A model generated the notes under the pieces. That model worked only from the letters and a program-made list of their open reading frames with translations. It was not told the DNA's origin and did not search any database. Positions 24,302 through 33,622 of a DNA stretch of 64,000 nt are shown piece by piece. Location of the stretch: positions 1 through 64,000 of the forward strand of contig JBKBMG010000021.1 in the NCBI GenBank assembly GCA_046295975.1, read 5' to 3'. Numbering within the stretch: position 1 is the first letter of the stretch; every line of letters starts with the position of its first letter. The position numbers and the translations under genes are program-made. The DNA comes from UBA2357 sp046295975 (GTDB lineage: Bacteria > Pseudomonadota > Gammaproteobacteria > Burkholderiales > Rhodocyclaceae).

Positions 24302-26200
24302 ATGACATGGCCAGGCCGCCGCTTCGCCGGGTTTGTACGAATGCTGTTGCTGGCCTGCTGTATGCTCGCCGGTGGCCCCGTGCCATCGGCGGCGGCAAGC
24401 GGGGCGGACGTCGTCGTGCTGGATGCGGATGATCGCTCGCTGCGGATCGTCGCCGAGGCCCGAGTGCTGGTGGACGCCACGCACGCGCTCGGCATCGCCG
24501 AAGTGCGCGACCCCGCCCTCGCCAGCCACTTCGAGCAGGTCGCGGTGAAGTCGGGCGACATCGGCTTCGGGTATTCCGCCGCGGCCCACTGGCTGAGGCT
24601 GCACATCCGCGCGCCAGAAGGCGCCGCGCCGCGGCGATGGCTGCTGGAACTGGCCTACCCGGCGCTGGACCGCGTCGAGTTCTACGACCAGGGCGCCACC
24701 CAGCCCTTGCGCGCGGGCGACCGCCTACCCTTCACGGTGCGCGAGATCGCCCATCGCAACCCGGTCTTCCCGCTCACTCTCGCACCAGGCGAAACCCGCA
24801 GCGTGTATCTGCGCATCGAATCCGAAGGTTCGCTGCTGACCCCGCTGGTGTTGTGGGAGCCGGCCGCCTTTGACGAACACAACCTGCGCACCTACTCGGT
24901 CCTGGCGATGTACTACGGCGCCCTGCTGGCGCTGCTGCTCTACAACCTGCTGATCTTCAGTTCGGTGCGCAGCCCCTTGTACGTGCATTACGTGCTGATG
25001 CTGGCCGGCATGCTCGTCGGGCAGGTGTCCTACAACGGCTTTGGCAACCAGTTCCTGTGGCCAGCGGCGACGCTGTGGGGACACCTTGCGATGGTGGTCG
25101 GATTCGCCGTGAGCGGCGCCTTCAGCGCGCTGTTCGCCCGCGCCTTCCTGCGGACCTACAACCATGCCCGCGCGCTCGACTGGGGGCTGATCGTGTTCGC
25201 AGTGCTGTTCGGTACACTCGCGGTGGCGAGCTTCTTCGCCCCCTACGCCGTGGTCGCGCAACTGTTGACGCTGTTCGGCATGCTCTTCGCGCTGACCGCG
25301 GTGGCCAGCGGCCTGTATTGCTGGACCCGGCGGGTGGCGGGCGCGGCGATCTACCTGCTGGCGTGGACGGCAGTGCTCGCCGGCACCGCGGTCCTGGCGG
25401 CGCGCTACCACAACTGGCTGCCAGGTAACTTCCTCACCGCCTACGCCATGCAGATCGGCTCCGCGCTGGAGATGATCCTGCTCTCCTTCGGTCTCGCCAA
25501 CATCATCAACTCCCTGCGGCGGGACAAGGCCCGCGCCCAGAGCGAGGCGCTCGCCGCCCAGGCGCGCCTGGTGGACACCTTGCGCCAGTCCGAGCAGCAG
25601 CTTGCCCAGCGGGTGGCCCAGCGCACCCACGAACTCGAGGTAGCCAACCGCCAGTTGCAGGCCAATGAGGAACGCCTGCGCCACGTCGCCCATCACGACG
25701 CGCTCACCGGTCTGGCCAACCGGCTGCTACTGGACGACCGGATCGAACATGGCATCGTCCGGGCGACGCGCCACAACGCCCGCATCGCATTACTACTGGC
25801 CGACATCGACAAGTTCAAACCGGTCAACGACAGCTTCGGCCATGCGGTCGGCGACGACCTGCTGGTAGCAATCGCCGGGCGGCTGCGCGGCGTCGTCCGG
25901 CAGGAAGACACGGTCGCCCGGCTGGGTGGCGACGAATTCGTGCTGGTGCTGGAGGATGCCTATGACATCGAAGACGTGAGCCGGGTCATGGACAAGATCG
26001 AGGCCGAGCTCACCCGCCCGTTCAAGCTTGGCGAACACAGCGTGAACATTGGTGTTTCGGTGGGCTATGCGCTCTACCCCGAGGACGGCACCGACATCAC
26101 CAACCTGCTCAAGTCGGCCGACAAGATGATGTACGCGATCAAGGAGCGCCGCGGCCTGCGCGCAGCCACGGCCAACGGCGCACGCGCCGCATCGGCCTGA
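24302..26200 (+). CDS. 7TMR-DISM diguanylate cyclase (GGDEF)
   Basis: 632 residues. After a signal peptide there is a periplasmic 7TMR-DISM extracellular domain (~40-180). Seven membrane segments follow (~195-400, starting SVLAMYYGALLALLLYNLLIF), then a coiled coil (~405-455, rich in Ala/Gln/Glu) and a GGDEF domain (~460-620). The active site is intact: RLGGDEFVLVLED, with an RQED inhibitory site (RxxD) placed five residues before GGDEF. It should make c-di-GMP in response to an external ligand. It sits between cobU and cobT with 208 nt upstream and 149 nt downstream; nothing shows a direct link to B12. Confidence 0.92.
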   Translation: MTWPGRRFAGFVRMLLLACCMLAGGPVPSAAASGADVVVLDADDRSLRIVAEARVLVDATHALGIAEVRDPALASHFEQVAVKSGDIGFGYSAAAHWLRLHIRAPEGAAPRRWLLELAYPALDRVEFYDQGATQPLRAGDRLPFTVREIAHRNPVFPLTLAPGETRSVYLRIESEGSLLTPLVLWEPAAFDEHNLRTYSVLAMYYGALLALLLYNLLIFSSVRSPLYVHYVLMLAGMLVGQVSYNGFGNQFLWPAATLWGHLAMVVGFAVSGAFSALFARAFLRTYNHARALDWGLIVFAVLFGTLAVASFFAPYAVVAQLLTLFGMLFALTAVASGLYCWTRRVAGAAIYLLAWTAVLAGTAVLAARYHNWLPGNFLTAYAMQIGSALEMILLSFGLANIINSLRRDKARAQSEALAAQARLVDTLRQSEQQLAQRVAQRTHELEVANRQLQANEERLRHVAHHDALTGLANRLLLDDRIEHGIVRATRHNARIALLLADIDKFKPVNDSFGHAVGDDLLVAIAGRLRGVVRQEDTVARLGGDEFVLVLEDAYDIEDVSRVMDKIEAELTRPFKLGEHSVNIGVSVGYALYPEDGTDITNLLKSADKMMYAIKERRGLRAATANGARAASA

Positions 26201-26349
26201 GCGATTCCGACGGCCGCTACGCGCTGGCGCGCCAGCGAGGAGCGCCTTGCCTTGCTTGCCCCTCGCCAGCGCCCCCTCGCCAGTACCCCCCGGCCTCGAC
26301 GGTGGTCCGTGCTAGTATCCCGCGCGCTCACTCATTCTCGGGGAACGGC

Positions 26350-27390
26350 ATGGTCACGGACATCCAGCCCATCGGCGGCAACACTGCGCTGCGCGACACC
26401 TTGCAACGGCGTATCGACCAGAAGACCAAACCCCCTGGCGCACTCGGCCGGCTCGAGGCGCTCGCACTGCAGATCGGCCTGATCCAGCGCAGCGAAACGC
26501 CGGCACTGAACCAGCCGCACATCGTGGTATTCGCCGGCGACCACGGCGCCGCCCGCGCCGGCGTCTCGGCCTTCCCGCAGGAAGTCACCTGGCAGATGGT
26601 GGAGAACTTCCTCGCCGGCGGCGCGGCGATCAACGTCTTCTGCCGCCAGCTCGGCCTCGGCCTCAGCGTGGTCGACGCCGGCGTGAATCACGACTTCGGC
26701 CCGCGTCCCGGCCTGGTCGCCGCCAAGATCGGCCCGGGCACCCGCAACTATCTCGAAACCGCGGCGATGACGACCACCGAAGTGGACCAGGCGCTCGCGC
26801 GCGGCCGCCAGCTCGCCCACGACCTGGCCGGAAACGGCTGCAACCTGGTGGGTTTTGGCGAGATGGGCATCGGCAACACCGCCTCCGCCTCGCTGCTCAC
26901 CCACTGCCTGACCGGCGCCGATCTGGCCACGGTCACCGGTCGTGGCACCGGCCTGGACGACGCCGGGCTCGCCCGCAAGCGCGACCTGCTCGCCCGCGCG
27001 GTGGCGCGCGGTGGCGCACACCGCGAACCCCGCCACGCACTGGCCGAGTACGGCGGCTTCGAGATCGCAATGATGGCCGGCGCCATGTTGGGCGCCGCGG
27101 AAAAGCGCATGGTGGTGCTGGTCGACGGCTTCATCGTGACCTCCGCCCTGCTCGCCGCTCACGCGCTGGCCCCCACGGTGCTCGACTACTGCGTGTTCGC
27201 CCACCGCTCGCAGGAGCCCGGCCATACCGTCCAGCTCGCCCATCTGGGCGTCGAACCGCTGATGGCGCTCGACCTGCGCCTGGGCGAGGGCACCGGCGCG
27301 GCACTGGCCTTCCCGCTGGTCCAGGCGGCGGTGAATTTCCTGGGCGAGATGGCAAGCTTCACCTCGGCCGGCGTCAGCGAACGCGCCTGA
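26350..27390 (+). CDS. cobT: CobT, nicotinate-nucleotide--dimethylbenzimidazole phosphoribosyltransferase
   Basis: 346 residues from ATG 26350. Landmarks are TKPPGALGRLEALALQIGLIQ near the N-terminus, VVFAGDHGAARAGVSAFPQEVT, GGAAINVFCRQ, GFGEMGIGNTASASLL and, at the C-terminus, HRSQEPGHTVQLAHLGVEPLM with LGEGTGAALAFPLVQAA, containing the catalytic Glu. It makes alpha-ribazole phosphate, the lower ligand precursor of cobalamin. It is followed by cobS (25 nt) and cobC in the same orientation. Confidence 0.96.
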   Translation: MVTDIQPIGGNTALRDTLQRRIDQKTKPPGALGRLEALALQIGLIQRSETPALNQPHIVVFAGDHGAARAGVSAFPQEVTWQMVENFLAGGAAINVFCRQLGLGLSVVDAGVNHDFGPRPGLVAAKIGPGTRNYLETAAMTTTEVDQALARGRQLAHDLAGNGCNLVGFGEMGIGNTASASLLTHCLTGADLATVTGRGTGLDDAGLARKRDLLARAVARGGAHREPRHALAEYGGFEIAMMAGAMLGAAEKRMVVLVDGFIVTSALLAAHALAPTVLDYCVFAHRSQEPGHTVQLAHLGVEPLMALDLRLGEGTGAALAFPLVQAAVNFLGEMASFTSAGVSERA

Positions 27391-27415
27391 CGCCCCCCGC
27401 ACCGCTGCCCGCGCC

Positions 27416-28198
27416 ATGCTGCACGCCCTGCGCCACCAGCTCGAACTGTTCTTCACCGCGCTCGGGTTCTTTACCCGCATTCCGGTGCCCGCCTGGGTGC
27501 CGTGGTCGAGCGAGCGCCTCAACCACGCCGCGCGCTATTTCCCGCTGGTCGGCTGGGTGGTCGGGGCGGCCGGCGCTGCGGCCTTCTACCTCGCCACCCT
27601 GGTGCTGCCGGCAACGCTTGCGGCCATCGTCTCCACCGCAGTCACCCTGCGCCTGACCGGTGCCTTCCATGAAGACGGCTGGGCCGACACCTGCGATGGC
27701 CTGGGTGGCGGCTGGGATCGGGCACAAGTGCTCGCGATCATGAAGGACTCGCGTATCGGCACCTATGGCAGTGCCGGCCTGGTGTTGATGCTGCTCGCCA
27801 AGCTTGCCGCGCTGGTGGCGCTCGCCGAGCACGCCACATCGGCAGCGGTGTGCGCCCTGCTCGTCGCCCACCCGCTGTCGCGGCTTGCCTCCACCAGCCT
27901 GATCCATACGCTCGCGTACGTACGCGAGGATGAATCGTCCAAGGCAAAACCGCTGGCGCGCGCCCTGAGCACGCACGAACTGGCCATTGCCGCCGCCTTT
28001 GGCGCCCTGCCTCTGCTGCTGCTGCCGGCGCCGGCGATCGCGCTGGTGGCCGCTGCGGTTATCGTGACCACGCTGTGGGCGGCGCGGGTATTCGTGCGCC
28101 GCCTCGGCGGCTACACCGGCGACTGCCTGGGCGCCGCCCAGCAAGTCACCGAACTTGCCACCTATCTTGCCCTGATCGTCGTATGGAACTTCACCTGA
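27416..28198 (+). CDS. cobS: CobS, adenosylcobinamide-GDP ribazoletransferase (cobalamin synthase)
   Basis: 260 residues, strongly hydrophobic with about six membrane segments. The conserved ALGFFTRIPVPAWVPW start, GAFHEDGWADTCDGLGGGWD (metal-binding Asp cluster) and MKDSRIGTYGSAGLV are diagnostic, with GGYTGDCLGAAQQVTELA near the C-terminus. It joins adenosylcobinamide-GDP to alpha-ribazole (phosphate) at the inner membrane. The last 16 nt overlap cobC. Confidence 0.96.
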   Translation: MLHALRHQLELFFTALGFFTRIPVPAWVPWSSERLNHAARYFPLVGWVVGAAGAAAFYLATLVLPATLAAIVSTAVTLRLTGAFHEDGWADTCDGLGGGWDRAQVLAIMKDSRIGTYGSAGLVLMLLAKLAALVALAEHATSAAVCALLVAHPLSRLASTSLIHTLAYVREDESSKAKPLARALSTHELAIAAAFGALPLLLLPAPAIALVAAAVIVTTLWAARVFVRRLGGYTGDCLGAAQQVTELATYLALIVVWNFT

Positions 28199-28734
28199 TC
28201 CGCCATCCACGTCCCGACGTCCCAAGCGGCGTCTGCTACGGTCAGTCCGACGTGGGCATCGCCGAGGACGCCGGGACCGTGGCCGCCCGCCTGCGCCCTC
28301 ACCTGCCGCTACGCTACACGCTGCATGCCAGCCCGCTGGCGCGCGCACGCCTGCTCGCGGAGCAACTCGGCACCCCCACGCTGGACGACCGGCTCAAGGA
28401 GATCCACTTCGGCGAGTGGGAGATGGCCCGCTTCGACGACATCGGCAACGCGCTCGACGCCTGGGCCGCCGATCCGCTGGGGTTCCGCGCCCCGGGCGGC
28501 GAATCCGCCGGGCAGATGGCGCAACGGGTCCGGGCATGGTTGGACGAACTGTTGCACGCCCCCCCCGACCAGCCCCACGTAGTCGTCGCCCACGGCGGAC
28601 CGCTGCGGGTGCTGGCCGGCAGCCTGCTCGGCATCCCGCCCGAACGCTGGCTGGGGCTGGACTTCGCCTGCGGCCACGCGACCCGCCTGGACATCCACGA
28701 CTGGGGGGTGGTAATGAAATGGTTCAACCGCTGA
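28183..28734 (+). CDS. cobC: CobC, alpha-ribazole phosphatase (histidine phosphatase family)
   Basis: 183 residues from ATG 28183 inside the cobS 3' end. The N-terminal phosphohistidine motif is LHLIRHPRPDVPSGVCYGQSD, so the usual RHG is RHP, a variant I associate with this subgroup. The second-site motifs are ASPLARARLLAEQL, EIHFGEWEMARFDD and VVVAHGGPLRVLAG with the catalytic His. It removes phosphate from alpha-ribazole phosphate or adenosylcobalamin phosphate, finishing the nucleotide-loop pathway encoded by cobU, cobT and cobS next to it. Confidence 0.9.
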   Translation: MELHLIRHPRPDVPSGVCYGQSDVGIAEDAGTVAARLRPHLPLRYTLHASPLARARLLAEQLGTPTLDDRLKEIHFGEWEMARFDDIGNALDAWAADPLGFRAPGGESAGQMAQRVRAWLDELLHAPPDQPHVVVAHGGPLRVLAGSLLGIPPERWLGLDFACGHATRLDIHDWGVVMKWFNR

Positions 28735-28836
28735 GGCTACGGCCGTTGCTGGCCTGGCCGCCGAGGGTCTGGACCCTCTGCGCGGGCCAGGCATGCGATG
28801 ATGCCACCGACCGCCCCACGCACCACCCGACCGCCC

Positions 28837-29784
28837 ATGTCCAGTGACGCTCCTCTCGTCGTGTGGCTCATCACCGACGGCAAGCCCGGCCACCGCAATC
28901 AACTGGAAGGCCTGCGCCTTGCACTGACGCGCGCCACCGCCGTACGCAGCTGCTGGCTGGACGCCCCCGCGCCGAGCGCGGCGCTCGCCGCCTGGATGCG
29001 GGGGCGCTTCGTCGCGGGCGACAACTTGCCCGCACCCGATCTCATCGTCGTGGCGGGCCATCGCACCCATCTCGCCGGGCTGGCCGCGCGACGTGCCCAT
29101 GGCGGCCGCCTGGTGGTGCTCATGCGCCCCAGCCTGCCGGGCTGGCTGTTCGATGCCTGTGTCGTGCCCTTGCACGACCGCCCGCCGCGCAGCGGCCGGG
29201 TGCTGCGAACCCTGGGCGTGCTCAATCCCATGCGCCCGGGCAAAAAACGCAGCGGCACCGCGGTGGTGCTGATCGGCGGCACCAGCCGCCATTTCACCTG
29301 GCAGGACGACGAGATCCTCACCGCCCTCGACACCCTGCAGCAACACTGGCCAGAGGCGCTGGTCACCGACTCGCGCCGCACGCCCCCCAGCCTGCGGCGG
29401 GAACTCGCGCAGCGCTGTGGCGACCGCTACCACCCCTGGGAACACTGCGTGCCGGGCTGGCTTGCGGACACCCTGGCCCACAGCGAAACCGCCTGGGTGA
29501 CCGCCGACAGCGTATCGATGATCTACGAGGCACTGTCCGCCGGCTGTGCGACCGGACTGATAGAATTGCGCCCGGCGGACGCTGGCGGCCGGCACAAGAT
29601 CGCTCGTGGTCTCGCCGCTTTGCTCGCGGACGGCCGCATCGTCGGCCTGCGCAAGCTGCTCGACGACGGTCAGCGCCCCACCGCCCCCACCGAGCCCTTG
29701 GCCGAGGCGGACGCGATCGCGACGCGGCTGCTCGACGCGCCGCGCCTTTCCTCCCGACGAACCCCTGACGCCCAGCATCCGTGA
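28837..29784 (+). CDS. ELM1/DUF1022-family putative glycosyltransferase-like protein
   Basis: 315 residues from ATG 28837 (an upstream ATG at 28798 is possible). It resembles the protein family named after plant mitochondrial fission factor ELM1: VVWLITDGKPGHRNQLEGL at the start, IVVAGHRTHLAGLAARR, GTAVVLIGGTSRHFTWQ and TADSVSMIYEALSAGCATGLIEL. The fold is GT-B-like and bacterial members lie with LPS genes, as here, so a role in envelope glycan synthesis is likelier than anything mitochondrial. Its stop overlaps the next gene's GTG start. Confidence 0.75.
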   Translation: MSSDAPLVVWLITDGKPGHRNQLEGLRLALTRATAVRSCWLDAPAPSAALAAWMRGRFVAGDNLPAPDLIVVAGHRTHLAGLAARRAHGGRLVVLMRPSLPGWLFDACVVPLHDRPPRSGRVLRTLGVLNPMRPGKKRSGTAVVLIGGTSRHFTWQDDEILTALDTLQQHWPEALVTDSRRTPPSLRRELAQRCGDRYHPWEHCVPGWLADTLAHSETAWVTADSVSMIYEALSAGCATGLIELRPADAGGRHKIARGLAALLADGRIVGLRKLLDDGQRPTAPTEPLAEADAIATRLLDAPRLSSRRTPDAQHP

Positions 29785-30854
29785 CGCGCATCAAGTTTCT
29801 CAGCCGTATCGACCCGCGCGAATGGCGGCGCTACTTCCCCAACGAAGACGGGGTATGGGGCGACTGCCGCTTCGTCTTCGAGCGTGAGGCCCGCGATTAC
29901 GACTGGCTGGTGGTCTACGACGACCTGCCCCCGCCGCCCGGTGGCAGCCGCCAGAACGCCCGCGAAGCGCTCGCCTGCCCTGCCGCCAACACGCTGCTGG
30001 TCACCACCGAGCCGGCCTCGATCAAGGCCTATGGGCGTGGCTTTGCCGCGCAGTTCGGCCACGTACTGACCAGCCAGCCGCCGTGGGCACTGCCCCACCC
30101 CCGCCGCCACTACCAGCAATCGGCCAACCACTGGTTCTACGGCAGCGCCCGCGAGCGCTGGATGAGCCACGCCGAGATGCGTGCCGGCCCGGCCTGCGCG
30201 GACAAGACGCGGGATTTGTCGACGGTGTATTCGTCCAAGCGTCAGTGGCACACCCTGCATGCCCAGCGCTTCGCGTTCATTGCCGCGATGCACGAGCGCC
30301 TGCCGGAGCTGGCATTGTTCGGCCGCGGCGCGACGCCCATGGACGACAAGGCCGAGGCGCTGGCGCCGTTCCGCTATCACCTCGCGGTGGAAAACCACAT
30401 CGCCCCCCATCATTTCACCGAGAAACTCAGCGACGCCTTTCTCGGCCGGTGCCTGCCCTTTTATGCCGGTGCCCCGAATGCGGCGGACTACTTTCCGCAG
30501 GACAGCTACATCCCCATCGACATCCGTGACCCCGATGGCGCGGCGCGCATCATCCGTGCCGCCATCGCCGCCAACGCCTGGCAAGCACGTCTGCCGCAAA
30601 TCGAGGAAGCCCGCCGGCGGGTGCTGGAGGAACACCACCTGTTCGCGGTGATCGCACGCATCGTCGCCTCCGCCCCCCGCCTCCCATCTGCCACGCAGAC
30701 GGGTACCGCACTGCTCGGTCGCCACGCCTGGCGCAAGGCCCATCCGCTGGGCGCACTCGCGCATATGGCGGAAAAACTCTACGTCCGCACGCGCTCGCTG
30801 CGGCGGGTGCACTCGGTGGCCGCCGCGCCGCACACCTTCGACGCCGTGCCATGA
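29781..30854 (+). CDS. GT10 (fucosyltransferase-like) glycosyltransferase
   Basis: 357 residues from a GTG start overlapping the upstream stop (GTGA). The central part has the GT10 signature: LSTVYSSKRQWHTLHAQRFAF, then LAPFRYHLAVENHIAPHHFTEKLSDAFLGRCLPFYAGAPN, followed by FPQDSYIPIDIRD. This is the alpha-1,3-fucosyltransferase nucleotide-binding region (family pattern: F-x-E-N, TEK-x-x-DA, P-x-Y-G-x-P). Members transfer fucose or related 6-deoxyhexoses from GDP-sugars. A gmd gene for GDP-sugar synthesis lies 4.2 kb downstream. The true sugar is unknown. Confidence 0.75.
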   Translation: MTRIKFLSRIDPREWRRYFPNEDGVWGDCRFVFEREARDYDWLVVYDDLPPPPGGSRQNAREALACPAANTLLVTTEPASIKAYGRGFAAQFGHVLTSQPPWALPHPRRHYQQSANHWFYGSARERWMSHAEMRAGPACADKTRDLSTVYSSKRQWHTLHAQRFAFIAAMHERLPELALFGRGATPMDDKAEALAPFRYHLAVENHIAPHHFTEKLSDAFLGRCLPFYAGAPNAADYFPQDSYIPIDIRDPDGAARIIRAAIAANAWQARLPQIEEARRRVLEEHHLFAVIARIVASAPRLPSATQTGTALLGRHAWRKAHPLGALAHMAEKLYVRTRSLRRVHSVAAAPHTFDAVP

Positions 30855-32152
30855 GTCCGCTGCCGTCCCGGCCGGCACCGGCCGAACCCCTGGCCCGCGC
30901 CGACGCCCGACGCCCGACCACCCCGGCCGGCAGCGGCCTGCGGGCGCGTCTTGCGACTACTTTCGTTTCACACGGTTGGTTGCTCCCGGCATTCTTCCCG
31001 CTGGCCTTGCTGGGCGGACGCGGCGCGTTCAATTCGCTGTTCTTCCTGTATCTGCTGTGGGCCGCCCTGGCGGCCCCGCTGTGGCGCCACGCCTGGCGAA
31101 CGCAAGGCGCGGAGCGGGGGCTGCCGCTGGTGCTGGGCGGCCTTTTCCTGGCCTACCTGCCCAGCGCATGCCTTGCGCTGGAGCCCCTGCGCGCGCTCGA
31201 GATCTGGTTGCGCACCCTGCTCTACGCCAGCGTCGCCCCCATCACACTCGCCGTGCTCGCACAGGCGCCCGGCAAGCTCCAGGATCTGCTGCGCGCCCTC
31301 GGCATCGGTGCCGGCGCGGCGCTGCTGGGCTGCTACGCCGATCTGGCCAAGACCGAATGGCTGCACGACGCCTACGTCGCCCGCCTGGAGTTGCGCGCCG
31401 TCGACCTGCCGTTTTGCCTGCCATTCCTGCTCGGCTGGCTGGCGCTGAGCCGTCCCCCCGCCTGGCGGCGTGCGGCCATCGTCGCCGCACTGGCGGCGGT
31501 CGCAAGCTTCGTGGTGATCTCGGACGAACGCGGCTCGCTGGTCGGCCTGCTCGCCGCGCTTGCTGGATTGGGCCTGCTGGTCATGCGCGCGCATCCGGGA
31601 CGGGTAGTCGCCGCCATCGCCATCGTCGTCGCCGTCGCGATGGCCCTCAACGGCCCGGCCCTGCTGCGCGGCCTGACGACGGAAGGGGCGTTGTTCACCC
31701 AGCTCGATGCGTTCAGCAGCTGGCGCCTCAGTCTATGGCTGCAGGCACTGCAGAATCCGCCGGACAATCTGTGGCTGGGGGTCGGCATGGGCAACGTCGA
31801 ACATTACGCAACCGTGGTGACGCTCAACGACCATCCGGTTCGCCATCTTCACAACCTGTGGCTGGACGCCTGGTACGAAACCGGCCTGCTCGGGCTGGCC
31901 GCGCTACTGGCCACGCTCACCTACGCATTCGCGCAGGCTGCACGCGCCTGGCGCCGCCTGGCCGATGCCGAGCGCGTGCGTGCCGGTCTGTTCCTGACCG
32001 CGGCCATCGCGGTGATCGCCCAGACGCAGTTCAGCATCTCCTACGCGTCGCGCGAGTTCAACATCTACGTCTTCCTGTGTCTGGCGGCGGTCCTCCATCT
32101 CGGCCGCCAGGCGAAACCCGCCCCCACACCCGTGGCCAATACGGCCGCCTGA
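30851..32152 (+). CDS. O-antigen ligase-like membrane protein (WaaL/RfaL family)
   Basis: 433 residues with about eleven membrane segments and a large periplasmic loop. The Wzy_C/WaaL region includes WLGVGMGNVEHYATVV, VRHLHNLWLDAWYETGLLGLAALL with the conserved His, and an Arg-rich RGSLVGLLAALAG stretch. Such proteins join polysaccharide to lipid A-core or other acceptors on the periplasmic face. A soluble polar leader (~40 residues) precedes the first helix. It overlaps the GT10 gene by 4 nt and precedes the GT9 gene by 5 nt, so the four plus-strand genes form an operon. Confidence 0.85.
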   Translation: MSPLPSRPAPAEPLARADARRPTTPAGSGLRARLATTFVSHGWLLPAFFPLALLGGRGAFNSLFFLYLLWAALAAPLWRHAWRTQGAERGLPLVLGGLFLAYLPSACLALEPLRALEIWLRTLLYASVAPITLAVLAQAPGKLQDLLRALGIGAGAALLGCYADLAKTEWLHDAYVARLELRAVDLPFCLPFLLGWLALSRPPAWRRAAIVAALAAVASFVVISDERGSLVGLLAALAGLGLLVMRAHPGRVVAAIAIVVAVAMALNGPALLRGLTTEGALFTQLDAFSSWRLSLWLQALQNPPDNLWLGVGMGNVEHYATVVTLNDHPVRHLHNLWLDAWYETGLLGLAALLATLTYAFAQAARAWRRLADAERVRAGLFLTAAIAVIAQTQFSISYASREFNIYVFLCLAAVLHLGRQAKPAPTPVANTAA

Positions 32153-32157
32153 ACCTC

Positions 32158-33090
32158 ATGCCAGCACCCGCCAACCCCCAGCAAGCCGACAAGATCCTGG
32201 TGATCAAGCACGGTGCATTCGGCGATCTGGTACAGGCCGACGGTGCGTTGCGCGATATCCGCGCGGCCTTCCCGAACGCGGAAATCGTGTTGCTCACGAC
32301 GCCCCCGTTCCGCCGCCTGATGAGCCGCTGTCCGCACGTGGATCGCATCCTGAGCGACGCGCGCGCGCCGCTCTGGCGACTGCCCGAAGTCTTCAGACTG
32401 GTGCGCATGCTGCGCAACGAACGCTTCACGCGGGTGTTCGACCTGCAGAAATCCGGCCGCAGCGAACGCTACCGCAAGCTGTTGTTCCGCGGCCTGCCGT
32501 GGTGCGGCCGTCAGCCCGGACCGCGTCCGCCATCGATGATCGAGGGCTTCAAACCCCAGCTGGAGTCGGCCGGCATCACGGCCAGCCACTGCCTGGCCCC
32601 CGACGTCGGCTGGATGGCCGACGACGTCACCGCGGTGCTGGCGGCCGAGGGCGTGCGCCCCGGCTACATCGCCCTGATTCCGGGCTGTGCGGCACGCCAC
32701 CCGTACAAGCGCTGGCCGTATTACGCCGAACTGGCGGCCGCGCTGATCGCACGCGGACACCAGGTGGTGACCGCACCCGGACCGGACGAGCTGGAACTGG
32801 CCAAGACCATTCCCGGCATCACCCTGCTCGGCAACAACGGCTTCCTGAACTGGTTCGAATTGGCCGGCGTGCTCAAGCAGGCGCGCTTCGTGGTGGGCAA
32901 CGACACCGGTCCCAGCCACGTCGCCGCCTGTCTGGGCCGACCGGGGCTGGCCTTGTTCGGGCCGCACACCTCGGCGGCGCGCACCGGCATCCGTCGTGGC
33001 GCCTTCGACGCGCTGGAAGTCGCCGATCTCGCGACCTTGCCGGTGGAGACAGTGCTGGCAGTCGTGCTCGCGCGGCTCGAAGACGCCTGA
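32158..33090 (+). CDS. Glycosyltransferase family 9, heptosyltransferase-like
   Basis: 310 residues. It begins ILVIKHGAFGDLVQADGALRD, the GT9 N-terminal loop, has PFRRLMSRCPHVDRIL, GYIALIPGCAARHPYKRWP for donor binding, and FVVGNDTGPSHVAACLGRP-x-LALFGP near the C-terminus. All are standard WaaC/WaaF/WaaQ family features. It would transfer heptose or a similar sugar to the LPS inner core at the cytoplasmic face. Which core position is served cannot be told. Confidence 0.88.
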   Translation: MPAPANPQQADKILVIKHGAFGDLVQADGALRDIRAAFPNAEIVLLTTPPFRRLMSRCPHVDRILSDARAPLWRLPEVFRLVRMLRNERFTRVFDLQKSGRSERYRKLLFRGLPWCGRQPGPRPPSMIEGFKPQLESAGITASHCLAPDVGWMADDVTAVLAAEGVRPGYIALIPGCAARHPYKRWPYYAELAAALIARGHQVVTAPGPDELELAKTIPGITLLGNNGFLNWFELAGVLKQARFVVGNDTGPSHVAACLGRPGLALFGPHTSAARTGIRRGAFDALEVADLATLPVETVLAVVLARLEDA

Positions 33091-33099
33091 CGCAGGTGC

Positions 33100-33507
33100 T
33101 CAGGAAAACTCAGTGTAAGACTTCTCTTCGACGATGCTCGACCCGCAGTGCAGGTTGATCGCCTTCTTGATCGCCGCGCGCTTGTCGTTCTGGATATAGA
33201 CGGACCGGGCCAACTCAATGAACTTCGGCCCGAAATCGCGCGCCGCCTCGCAGGCTCGGATGTCGTCCTCGATCACCCACAAGGCCTCATTGACCGCCCG
33301 CAGCTCGCCTTCCAGGCGCTCCAGTTCGAGCGACGGCGGCAGGCTGCGCGTGCGAGCGGCGTCGAGCACCTCGAGTTCGTGCGCGACGTTGCGCAACTTG
33401 GCCGGGTCGCTCATCCGGTCCAGCTTGATCTTGAGAATGGTGATCTTGTCGATCAATTCGCCGGCCCCGACTTCGATCATCACCGAACTGCCACTGTCTT
33501 GTGTCAT
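33100..33507 (-). CDS. DUF6165-family small protein
   Basis: 135 residues from ATG 33507, tail to tail with the GT9 gene. The pattern IEVGAGELIDKITILKIKLDRM, RNVAHELEVLDAAR, LRAVNEALWVIEDDIRACE and FIELARSVYIQNDKRAAIKKAIN is the conserved all-helical DUF6165 domain, function unknown. These proteins recur among LPS/capsule glycosyltransferase genes, as here, so an accessory role in glycan assembly is plausible but unproven. The last residues, SIVEEKSYTEFS, are also typical of the family. Confidence 0.75.
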   Translation of the reverse strand: MTQDSGSSVMIEVGAGELIDKITILKIKLDRMSDPAKLRNVAHELEVLDAARTRSLPPSLELERLEGELRAVNEALWVIEDDIRACEAARDFGPKFIELARSVYIQNDKRAAIKKAINLHCGSSIVEEKSYTEFS

Positions 33508-33622
33508 ACCTGCACTTCCTGCAATCCGCCCGGCCGGTCGCAAGCCACAGCCCGGGCATCGAATCGATCATCGGCCGGCGCACGCTGCCTCCGGCCCCCT
33601 CAGCAATACCGCAGCGCGCCCC

